Assembly: GCA_002811675.1 (NCBI GenBank)
Contig: PDIM01000034.1
Location: 1 to 58,895 of the forward strand
Reading direction: 5' to 3'
From: Ichthyosporea sp. XGB-2017a
Lineage: Eukaryota > Opisthokonta > Ichthyosporea
DNA length: 58,895 nucleotides
In this document: one piece after another, positions 12,601 through 21,900 of the stretch
Numbering within the stretch: the first letter of the stretch is position 1
Layout: each line of letters starts with the position of its first letter
Notes under the pieces: generated by a model
What the model was told of the DNA's origin: nothing
Databases searched by the model: none
The model's input: the letters and a program-made list of their open reading frames with translations, nothing else
Translations under genes and position numbers: made by a program

Positions 12601-14917
12601 ATGAATCATCTATGAAGGCTCTTGCAACTTTCTCCACCTCGCATACATGTGCATCAAAGGTATGTGTAGTTCTATCCCAAAGAGATTTGTTCTCAGTTTC
12701 AAATGGATCAAACTGAATGTTTTCCACTTCAGATACAATACTTTCTACTTTGTTCAGCACTCTGGTTATTTCGCTTGGATCAGACGCAACGGCTCGAAGC
12801 TCTGGTCCAAATATGATTCTTAATTGCTCAATAACACCCACTATTCTATTAATATCTAGGCATCTACTGCGGATGTTGTCCGTTGAATCAAATAAACGTT
12901 TTCGATCAAATTCCCAACGTTGATCACGCCCCGAAGCTTCTATTCTTTCGCGTACCTCTAAGTACGATTCTTTCCAAATTTTCATGATACTACTTGCAAG
13001 TATTGTTTTAGCCTTTGCCTCTCCTGGGGGGTATTTTAAAATTGTTTTAATATCGACCAGAGCTCTAATGCGGGTAGAGAGTGTTTCAGCAATACTTTCC
13101 ATCAGGGGTATCATCCTTTCATCTTTGTTAAAATGGCGCGATATGATCCACACCATCCTCAGGGCATTCATCATTGACGGTATTGTTTCAGCAATAATGT
13201 CCATTGATCCCCTTGTAATGTTCTTAAAGTGACGCTCCAAAGTGCCTAGAAATTTGACATTGTCCCGCGCCTCCACATACAGCTTTTCCAACCCTCTGAA
13301 AGCGAAGTCAAAGTTGGGAATTATATGCGAATCCTCGCTTGCCATACATTCAACAATTCTGTGTACCTTAGGAAGATTCAATTGTTCATGAATTGCGCTT
13401 ATCATGGAATTTCTTGTTTGCCATAATTGAATACATCCCATTGGTCCGGCGTGTTTTTCTGGGGTTGATGGTAGCTGCTGATGTAAGTTTTCAATTGCAG
13501 CTATCCACCCACTTGCGGCCGTTTCAAGATTTTCAAGGAGATCTGGATCAATTCCTGCCGTTTTGGCTTTTTCGATTTCCTCATCCACATTAGGAATCTC
13601 TATCGAAATATTCCCAGACAACTGCTTTAAAATACTATCCACATGACTTGTGTATTTAGAAGTATTCCCAATCAATTCGTTATGAGAACGTTTAATTCCA
13701 TAATCTTCTGCTTGGTCTTCTTTTTCCGAAGCTGTGGGAATGTTTTGTATCATTGGTGTGTATATTCCGTGTAGTATTTTGCTTGTGCAGTCAATAAGAC
13801 CGCTGTTAATGAACCCAAAGCTTAGATGATTCGTAAAGTTGTCTCCCCCTTCCATTACATCGGGCACTGATTCGGACAGTTTCATGAAGTAAGCTATTGT
13901 CTTAAATGAAGAGCTGCTACTTACGTCAGGCATGTTAAAGCTCATCATAACAATTGGAGCAAGTGCAAGTACCGGCAAATCAGCTTCTTCGTCCAAATGC
14001 TGTACTTCGTTCTCATTTTCGCCCATTGTAACGTCTTGTTCAGCGCCTTCTATAGGAAAAGGATCACTCGAAGGGGGAACTTCTGCTTCATCATCGTTTG
14101 AAGTGGCCACATTTCCCCGTTCACTTTCAGACTGAACAATATCGGCTTCCTGCACAGTAGTTGCTTCTATCTCATCCAAAGGTTGCTCATTCTTGTCGGT
14201 CTCATTCTCTTCATCTTTGTGAACAGAAATATCTCCTTGAAAATATAAATGGATATTTGCACGCCAAAAACATATATTTTGTTAGTTTTTTTCACAGTCA
14301 TTACAAATTCATCACCACTACGCCAAGCACATACCTTCCGCAATACTTTTGATGGGTCTTTCTTTGCAATAAAAAAATATACATAACTCTTGAAGAGAGT
14401 TTCCATCGAGAAAAGCACGTAACATTTCTTCGTTGGTTTCCTTGCCTGTTCTTTCTCGGTACATTTGAAAAGCTGGGTTTTTCATCAGTTCGGGCTCACA
14501 GTCCTCTGCTAATGGCTCGCTAAGCATGTTGCTGATTACCACATCCATATCCACTTTTTCATGCTGGAATTGGGAAAGGAGAAGTTGCTGAATCCAGCGA
14601 ATTCGCTGGTCGTTGTTTAATAAATCTTTTTGGTACTCCTTTGGGTCAAATGTAGGATGGGAATCTTCCTCTTCTATTTTCTCGTTTTCTTTTGTATCTT
14701 CTTCTGGGCTTTTATCTTCTCTTTCATGGTCACCGCTCTCTTTTTCTTCTTCCTCCTCTTCTGCTGACGAATTTTCTTCTTTTTCGTCTCTTTGCAATTC
14801 CTCTGAAGCCTCTTCGCAGCTCTTTTCTTCTCCAGTGTTATTGCGAGGCCCCTCCTCAACGCTTTGCTCAACCTCCAGCTGAGCCGAAGGGCCCAAAGAT
14901 TCACCTGCTTCCGCCAT
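647..14917 (-). CDS. DNAH10: Axonemal dynein heavy chain, inner-arm I1/f beta type (DNAH10-like)
   Basis: Motor subunit that drives flagellar bending as part of the two-headed inner arm I1/f. Exon 1 is 14917-14335 and exon 2 is 14235-647. The 99-nt intron has a GTATGT donor and a TTTCAAG acceptor in phase 1. The joined frame is exactly 4724 codons including TAA, so the protein is 4723 residues, typical of the family. Exon 1 encodes an acidic Glu/Lys-rich extension. The six-AAA motor is clear: AAA1 P-loop [12 protein letters not shown] near residue 2076 with [11 protein letters not shown]2 GPTMGGKST near 2356, AAA3 GQCGTAKS near 2703, and AAA4 GVGGSGRQS near 3050. The antiparallel stalk coiled coil and microtubule-binding tip lie near 3250-3560, and the C-terminal domain ends [33 protein letters not shown] and [20 protein letters not shown] match DNAH10 better than outer-arm chains. 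The TTG at 14179 is not the start. Confidence 0.93.
14236..14334 (-). other. Intron of the dynein heavy chain gene (99 nt)
   Basis: On the minus strand the exon ends GCGGAAG and is followed by GTATGTGC. The acceptor is TTTTCAAG followed by GAGATATT. Splicing joins G to GA and keeps the dynein frame. The unspliced first exon would stop a few codons into the intron. Confidence 0.85.
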
Positions 14918-15594
14918 TGAAATTTCTCACTTCGTCTCTAAATATATATCTAAATGAATATAAACTTATGTGCATAGGAGAAAGCAATATATATTGATTA
15001 AGGGTGCAAAGGAAAGAAAATAGATTTTTATGGTTTCTGATAACTTGTCAACTAAGGAGGCTGTCAAATAAGAATGGTTACACTTCAGGTACACGTCAAC
15101 AGTTCACAACTCATGACAATGCATGTCGCCGGCCGGGCCTGGCAATAATTATTTGTTATTAGAGCCTGTGCCAGAATATTTCACAGCCCGTGTCCTAGCA
15201 ACACCCCTGCCCTAACCCTATGTCCCACCACGTGACTATGTTGAATTTTCAAGGGAGTACATGAATTTTAAGTGGCAATACCATATACGGTAAGCGAGTA
15301 TCCATCATGATGCCAATAATTATACAGAATTGAACGATCTATAATTTGATTTACATAGTAATTTGTCAATGTGCAATAAACTATTATAGAAGTACTGTGC
15401 TACCTAAAATATGGAATATGGCTATTTATGGGACCAAACCACTTGCTTTGCAGTGTAAAATCATGTTAATTTCTTCGTAGTTTTAAAACATTTAGTGTAG
15501 AAAGAATACTCATTCATTCGCAAGGAGGCAAGAAAAAGATTCGCACGTACAGACGCACATAAGCGAAGCTGAGACAACAGGAAGAGATGGTAAA
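14918..15594. promoter_or_regulatory. Divergent intergenic region between dynein and receptor genes
   Basis: This 677-base segment separates the dynein start (minus) from the receptor start (plus) and must hold both promoters. The part next to dynein is AT-rich. The centre has GC-rich patches around 15125 (gccggccgggcc) and 15190-15235. I see no clear TATA box, known motif, tRNA or open frame. Confidence 0.45.
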
Positions 15595-18500
15595 ATGCAT
15601 ACACCAATTCTTCAGCTGTTCTCCCTCCTTGCCTCAGTGCTTGTGGTACTAGCGGCTGGGATAGTGGCAAGTGCCGCCGCACCTTCTCTGTCTGTATGTG
15701 GCAACATTCCTATAACAGGACCTGTAGGGCCTTCTCTTGTGTCCCTCAGTGCCGCAACAGTAGCAGGTTGCAGGAGATTCGGGGCCATTTCCTCAGATGT
15801 TACTATCCGTTGCGAGCCAATGGAAGAGTATATTTTGGATGATGTATCCAGCCCAACAATTGGACTCTTTAATGCCCTGGAGTTATCCACAAATAGCTCG
15901 AAGAAATGTGTCGGAATCATTGGGGACTGGAATAGCGCAGTAAGCGTTCAAGCTAATCTTGTCGCCAGTCATTTAGGTATGCTTCAGATTTCCCCAGCAA
16001 GTACTAGCCCTGTTTTGACATCTAAATTTACATACCCAACATTTGCTAGAGCAGTGCCTTCTGACCTTCTGCAATTTGCAGTTCTTGCCTCTCTTTTCAA
16101 AGAATTTGACTGGCAGAGGGCTGTAGTTTTGTTCACTGATGATGCATTTGGAGAGGGGGGCGCTTTAGCCTTTGTAACAGAAGCGGCCAATCAAAATCTC
16201 TCAGTCATGGCTCAAATTTCTATCCCATTCAATGTTGCCTCTTCCGGCGTAGATATAACAGCAAAGCTGGAAAAATGCTTTAATAGTGGATCAAATATTA
16301 TTGTAACTAGTATGATATCTAGTGATGCGGAGTATGTTTTGGCTGAGGCCACTAAACTAGGGGCATTTGGTAATGGTCAATCAAAGTATGTCTGGATAGG
16401 AACATGGATATCTGGGCTCATTGGTAAAGGATTTGATGATGGTCTTCGTGGTGCCTTAGGTACTGATTTATTTGTAGCTGATACAGGCGCTGAGTACTCA
16501 CAATTTAAGTCTGATTATGAAGCGGTTCTTGGACAAACAGCTTCTAATATTCAAATAGACATGCCATACCAATATGACACGGTTCATGTGTTTATGGAGG
16601 CTTTGAAAAGTACTGCTGCTGATTTACTGTTGCAAGGGATATCTGTTGAGTGTCTGACCAACTCATACTACAAAGCCAATACAAATGCATGCAGTGTCAC
16701 TGATCTGAAACGAGTAGAACTGTGGGATCAAGCTCATTGCAACAACACAGGAGCTACAGAATCATGTGTAAAAAATAGTGGGGTTATTAATACAATGAAG
16801 AATCTTGCACCTGACAACACACCTTGGGGGCACTTGTCCAATCACCCCGTCAACGTATTTTTACACCACCTTTATAAAACATCAATAGATGGGGCGTCTG
16901 GAAACTTCTCATTCGATACAAACGGGGATAGAATAGGCCAGTACTATTTTATCAATGCTCATAGTGTACCAAAAGTTGGAGGAGGGTATACAATTGACCT
17001 CAAAAGGGTGGGAGTGGGGGCTCCTTATTCAGTAAACAAAATTCAAAGTTTGGATAAAAATGCCATGGTATGGGCAGGTGGTACCGCAGAGTCTCCCAAC
17101 ACAAAACCTTTAAGGGATGGACGACCTGGACCATCACGATGTCAAGCTATGGATCAGTTTGGAGAACATTTCTTTGAAAATCCAAAAGAAAACTTTGATA
17201 GGTGGCAAGACGGTGTGGTGGTATCTGCACTGCTGTTAACCCTAGTTATTGTTGAAGTGATAATATCATCTAAGTGGGCATTCAACAGAGTTATGTCCTC
17301 TGAAATAATCGACGCAAAGGTAGAGTTTGTTCAGATAAGACGTAACGGAGCTAATTTTATTCACCTCATTTCCATTGGAGTGCTTGCATTCCAGATATCT
17401 GCAATCACGTTTGCCCCTGATGCCGAATGGCAGGAAAACATACCTATTGAAAAAATTGTGGATACTATAGGTCTTGATTTTTCGGACACGGTGTGGTATT
17501 ATTGGACCATCTGGGCCGGTACTGTCCTGTGGTTAATATATACGCTAATCATTGTCAGTGGCTCTTATGTGACCATCGAATACTACTCCATTGGAAGGTG
17601 GTTTATGATGCCTGTAGAATTCTATATACCTACAATTCCACATATTGGTTTCATTCCGATTGTATCTGCGCTATTAGGCAGTGTCTCCTGCAAGTATGGT
17701 TATGACTTAATTCTGGAGAGGATTCAGCCAAGTGCTTTTCTGGTTAATAATTGCGATATTCAGTGCTGGGAAACCGAGCACTGGTCTATGGTATCTTTGG
17801 GGTATATTGTGGTAATAGTTTTCATCCCTTTTGCAATGCTTTCTGCGCACTTTTGGCAAGATATCGCAGAAGATTTAGACATTCTGTATGATCCACGATA
17901 TTTTATTGTAGAGTCTTTAGTGAAGCTGCTCATGGTGGCACTCAGAATATTCATTGCGGATTTTGAAATGGTGTTCCTTCCGTTAATTTTCATTATCAAT
18001 ATTGCTATGGTGGTTGTAATTCATAAATGGCAGCCCTGTCGCTTGAAATGGATTAACAACTGGCTTAAAGCAATTTACATTCTGGGAAGCTTTTCTTGCT
18101 TTGTTTCTTTTCTAGCCAGTGCACTAGGCGATGAAAATGGTCTGTGGCCTTTTGTTCTGCTGCTTGTTGGCTATACTTCAATATGTCTTGTTGCGTTCTT
18201 TTTAGACAGAAGATGGTACCCTAACAAATTTTCAGAAGCAGAGTCTGGGCATAGACTGTCGGTATTCAAAAAATTGTTTCATGGGCATACACTAGCTGAT
18301 GCAGCCAAGAGTGCTGTAGCTGCAATTCAAAATCTCAGCAATTTAACGATAAATTCAGTTCGTGGCCATGATAAAGAGCATGACAAACACGAAGACGAAA
18401 TATGGAGGGAAATTACATTACTTGTAGAAGTTATAATTAAAGACCCCGCCTTCCATTGTAGTAGGGATGAAGATGATGTTTTGCACAACTGTTTAATGAG

Positions 18501-18972
18501 GGAAAATAGTTGCCTTCGCTTCATATATGAAGTCACTATAGGCAGGACCAAAGATAGGGACGATATTTCAGAAGACAAAAAAGTAGAGCAGGTTGAGCTG
18601 TTTGAGAAGTATGTGAAGTCACTTATTGACGCCGACCTTCGCATTAAAGCATCACGTTGGAGAAGCGCCTTGCATATACCTGGATCGCACGAGGATTCAT
18701 TGTTTCATACAGACTTTCATATGGACGACAAGCACACTTCTATGATTGATCAAGTTGTCGATAATCTCTATGGTGGTGAGAAAACTAAGAAGCGTGCCCA
18801 TACAGGGTCCTCCAAAGCGAAAAATAATCAGATTCACCCAGAAGTAATGAGCGACGAAGTTCAAAGAAACGATGCTCCCCATGGAGAAATAGTAATCACC
18901 GACGAGGATATCGATGATCTTCTTGAAGAGATAGAGATTGATAATTCAAATGGGGAAAAGAGAAAAGATTGA
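15595..18972 (+). CDS. Membrane receptor-like protein: ligand-binding (PBP type I) ectodomain plus about nine membrane helices
   Basis: Single exon, 1125 residues. Residues 1-28 are a signal peptide. Residues 30 to about 480 look like a type I periplasmic-binding or ANF-receptor domain: SAATVAGCRRF and CVGIIGDWNSAVSVQA (the 'GP.cS' region), then LGMLQISPASTSPVLTSK and FARAVPSDLLQ. That fold senses amino acids or other small ligands in class C GPCRs, ionotropic glutamate receptors and bacterial transporters. Hydrophobic segments fall near 540-562, 589-607, 634-658, 682-700, 730-755, 768-787, 789-810, 823-845 and 850-871, followed by a 250-residue charged cytosolic tail. Nine segments, with long spacers between 607 and 634 and between 700 and 730, do not fit a class C seven-helix domain, and I see no glutamate-receptor channel. 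The membrane part is unassigned. The 3' end converges on the next gene. Confidence 0.8.
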   Translation: MHTPILQLFSLLASVLVVLAAGIVASAAAPSLSVCGNIPITGPVGPSLVSLSAATVAGCRRFGAISSDVTIRCEPMEEYILDDVSSPTIGLFNALELSTNSSKKCVGIIGDWNSAVSVQANLVASHLGMLQISPASTSPVLTSKFTYPTFARAVPSDLLQFAVLASLFKEFDWQRAVVLFTDDAFGEGGALAFVTEAANQNLSVMAQISIPFNVASSGVDITAKLEKCFNSGSNIIVTSMISSDAEYVLAEATKLGAFGNGQSKYVWIGTWISGLIGKGFDDGLRGALGTDLFVADTGAEYSQFKSDYEAVLGQTASNIQIDMPYQYDTVHVFMEALKSTAADLLLQGISVECLTNSYYKANTNACSVTDLKRVELWDQAHCNNTGATESCVKNSGVINTMKNLAPDNTPWGHLSNHPVNVFLHHLYKTSIDGASGNFSFDTNGDRIGQYYFINAHSVPKVGGGYTIDLKRVGVGAPYSVNKIQSLDKNAMVWAGGTAESPNTKPLRDGRPGPSRCQAMDQFGEHFFENPKENFDRWQDGVVVSALLLTLVIVEVIISSKWAFNRVMSSEIIDAKVEFVQIRRNGANFIHLISIGVLAFQISAITFAPDAEWQENIPIEKIVDTIGLDFSDTVWYYWTIWAGTVLWLIYTLIIVSGSYVTIEYYSIGRWFMMPVEFYIPTIPHIGFIPIVSALLGSVSCKYGYDLILERIQPSAFLVNNCDIQCWETEHWSMVSLGYIVVIVFIPFAMLSAHFWQDIAEDLDILYDPRYFIVESLVKLLMVALRIFIADFEMVFLPLIFIINIAMVVVIHKWQPCRLKWINNWLKAIYILGSFSCFVSFLASALGDENGLWPFVLLLVGYTSICLVAFFLDRRWYPNKFSEAESGHRLSVFKKLFHGHTLADAAKSAVAAIQNLSNLTINSVRGHDKEHDKHEDEIWREITLLVEVIIKDPAFHCSRDEDDVLHNCLMRENSCLRFIYEVTIGRTKDRDDISEDKKVEQVELFEKYVKSLIDADLRIKASRWRSALHIPGSHEDSLFHTDFHMDDKHTSMIDQVVDNLYGGEKTKKRAHTGSSKAKNNQIHPEVMSDEVQRNDAPHGEIVITDEDIDDLLEEIEIDNSNGEKRKD

Positions 18973-18980
18973 GCTTATAC

Positions 18981-18986
18981 AATAAA
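18981..18986 (+). terminator. Poly(A) signal of the receptor gene
   Basis: AATAAA lies 9 bases after the receptor TGA. Cleavage 10-30 bases downstream would fall inside the last exon of the convergent gene, so the two transcripts should overlap antisense. Confidence 0.55.
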
Positions 18987-18995
18987 CTTTCTTCT

Positions 18996-21900
18996 TCATC
19001 TTTCTGCGCGTTTACTATTCAAACACTTGATAAATGAACTAATAAAAAAGCTATGGGTAAGCTCCCCGTCAAAGTCTTTAGCATAGGCGTAGTAATAGAA
19101 AAAATGATAATCTGCTATGAAGTTGATGTCCTCAATGTATGTTATTAAGTATTTGTGGACTCTGGTCAAAGCTTGCAGCTCAATATTTCGAGAAATATTT
19201 GAGGAAGAGCTGTCCCTGTCGCATATGATCATTTCAATTTCAACCTCTTCACGGGGAATGGTGTCCTATTAGAAGTGAATGATGAGATAAAAAAAATTAG
19301 AAACACATATTTTCTTGTATGTTCGTTGACACCCGCGAAGCTCACAAAATACTTACTATTAACTTTTTGCAATATTTCTTAATCACAGGGCTATTTTGCA
19401 CAATGAAGTTATTCATCACGCTCATATAAGGGAATTTCGATGTATGCTTATCAAAAGTTTGATGATTAGCAAGGGCTTGAAACACTTTGGTGCATAAGGA
19501 CAAAATGCGTTCGGCTTCCTTTGATATCGGCTCAGATACAAGCGAAAATTTGAAAGGGGAAGCTAGGGCAGAGCAAATATAACGTATGAAGATCACTCTT
19601 GCAGTAATTATATAAGAATAAGGACACATGCTTATGCGCTCGGACTCCCTACACTCAATTGGAAACCTTTTCTCAACACTTCTTCCGATTTGCGCACATA
19701 GTAAGAGGACTGCATGAGGCAGACTTTCATAAGTCTTCAAAATTGGGGTCAGCAGTTCTTTGCAAGTGAACATCAAATTTTTAGCATTGTCGGTTACGTA
19801 TTCCCCTTGAAGCATCTCCGAAGGATCAATTTCACATCTTAGGGGGTATTCACTTTGTGGGGCATTTGAAGGGAGGCAAATGTATTTCCTTAAAACGGGA
19901 CCCAACGTCTCACAAAGGTAGTCTTTAGCTACGGTTCGACAAAATGTTTGCAGAATTTTGTCCGACAGTCCCTGTCCTAGTAACACAGCATTCGGGGAGG
20001 ACGCCCTACTGACTTCAGAGTGCACAATTTCCTTTAGCAACCTCATAGTTTGTGATCTCTTTTGAAAAAGAATAAGAATCGAATTCGCTAGCTCGTCAGT
20101 CTCCACCTTTTGAGTAACACTACAAAGACTCATTACAATACTCAGGTCGTTATCAAAAAGGCATTCCCTAAGAGGTATTAAGTCTTCCACTAACGGGGGA
20201 GGAAAAGAATCTTTCCAATCAGGGCTAGAATCTTCAATAAACACAGGAAAGTCCAATTTTCGAACAAGCTCTTCAAAATGAGTTCCACGTCTTTTCAAGT
20301 GGACATTTGCTGAGGTAACACTCGCTACCCTTTCATCAAATTTTGGTATATCAGAGAGGGATTCTTGAGAATTCATTGTAAGCTTGACTCTTCCAACAAA
20401 ATACCTCAACAAAGCCGCAAAGTATTGGTCTTGGTAGACGGAGAAATGTTCTTGTAGTAGCCGTAGGGCCTCTGTATTTTGCTTTTTTCTTTGGAAAAAA
20501 AAAAATGAACCATTCTTTTTCGATCGCCTGACAGCGAACTTGGTTTTCTTATACAAATTTGATTCCGAAAGTGTCAGATAGGAGTTTGCAATCTGGTCGA
20601 AAAACTTATACACTCTTGGTCGTTGTGTAGCTATGAATTCAGAAACAGGCCTGAGATATGAAACCCCTTCCAAAGGGTGCTGTGAGAGAAAGCTAGATAG
20701 AGAAGATACGTCAAGCCCAGTACCAACACACTGTAACAATGCTGCTACAAGCCTAAGAGTTCGAATGCTATCCACGGACAATTCAGATATGCCACAGACA
20801 TTGAATTCGTGAGGGGAAGATAAAGCTTTGCAAATAAACCTTGTGAAGAAAAGATCTCCAATAGCGGAATGCTTAGTTCCGGGAAACTTGCCTTCGACGT
20901 TCTTTCCTACACAGTAAAACATAAAACGCATCAGATCCGGCATCAGGGTCGTTCTTTGAATAACCATATCAATAAACTTCAGAGAAATCTTCAATAGTCT
21001 TTCCATTTCTTCATTTTCCCTAACTGGCGGTCCCTTTTTAATATGGGATCCTTTGGAACCAACTCCTGTTCCGCGAGCAATGTCATCCCAGTTGCCGAAT
21101 GTTTCATCTTTGTATGGATTTACTTTGTGCTTTCCTTCAGAGCTGTGCAGACGATGCCCTTTAGCCCTATCTCTGTAGTACGTCCCTCCAAGAAGAACTT
21201 CTTCCATATTACCACATACATCTTTAATGGTCTCATTTAAAACAGATTTTAGGTACGCATCGCATGTCAGTTCTGTATAAATTTCAAACAAGAGAGCAGA
21301 AATAGACTGTGAAAGAAACAAATTAGATCGGTTAACGGTCGTGGTAATTTCCCTTGTCGAGATCTTCTCAAAAAGATCGGCTTCCCTGTGTTCACCTTCA
21401 AATACAATTGTCATTGCAAACATCAGCTCTTTTGGGGTAACTATACGACCATTGTCTTGGATAAGATCGTAAGTTGTATCTACAATGGGATAATCATGTT
21501 GAAACAACAATTTTTTTAAATTTTTCAGCTGCACTTTCTCTTTTTGGGTCAAATTAATATCCATAGCAAACCAGCCACTGGCCTTTTCAAGAAGCGACTG
21601 CTTGTCCTCTTCGACGCATTCCACGGCTTCTTTTGAATCTGCTTTACGATTTCTCCAACAGAACCACCAAAGGAGCAGCAATATCAACAAAAGCAAAAGT
21701 AGAAGCCCAAAAACAAGTCCCAGAATGAGTCCAAGGTTATGATCATCGTCACCGCCCGTATTTGCCTCATCTCCCCCGCCTCCATCAGGGTCGGCAGCGA
21801 GAATTAGAACATGACCAGCCCCAAAGTAAGTCCCTGTAACAGTATGGGGACTAAAACTTGTGGACAAAATTGGGCACTCGGTATTTAAGGTTTGCGTGCT

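Noticed and set aside
647-14200. Numerous plus-strand open frames of 60-140 codons under the dynein gene
   Set aside because: All are antisense shadows of a clearly conserved motor-protein frame, with low-complexity or cysteine-poor random composition and no family resemblance.
14167-14418. 83-codon minus-strand frame bridging the dynein intron
   Set aside because: It reads through the intron in another frame. The spliced frame joins exactly and continues for 4500 residues.
14613-14997. Plus-strand Ser-rich and Leu-rich frames opposite the dynein first exon
   Set aside because: They are the complement of Glu/Lys-rich GAA/GAG codons. Splicing and the dynein frame explain the DNA on the minus strand.
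15595-18972. Class C GPCR (GABA-B or glutamate type)
   Set aside because: The ectodomain fits, but there are about nine hydrophobic segments and none of the class C seven-helix signatures, so I kept a neutral call.
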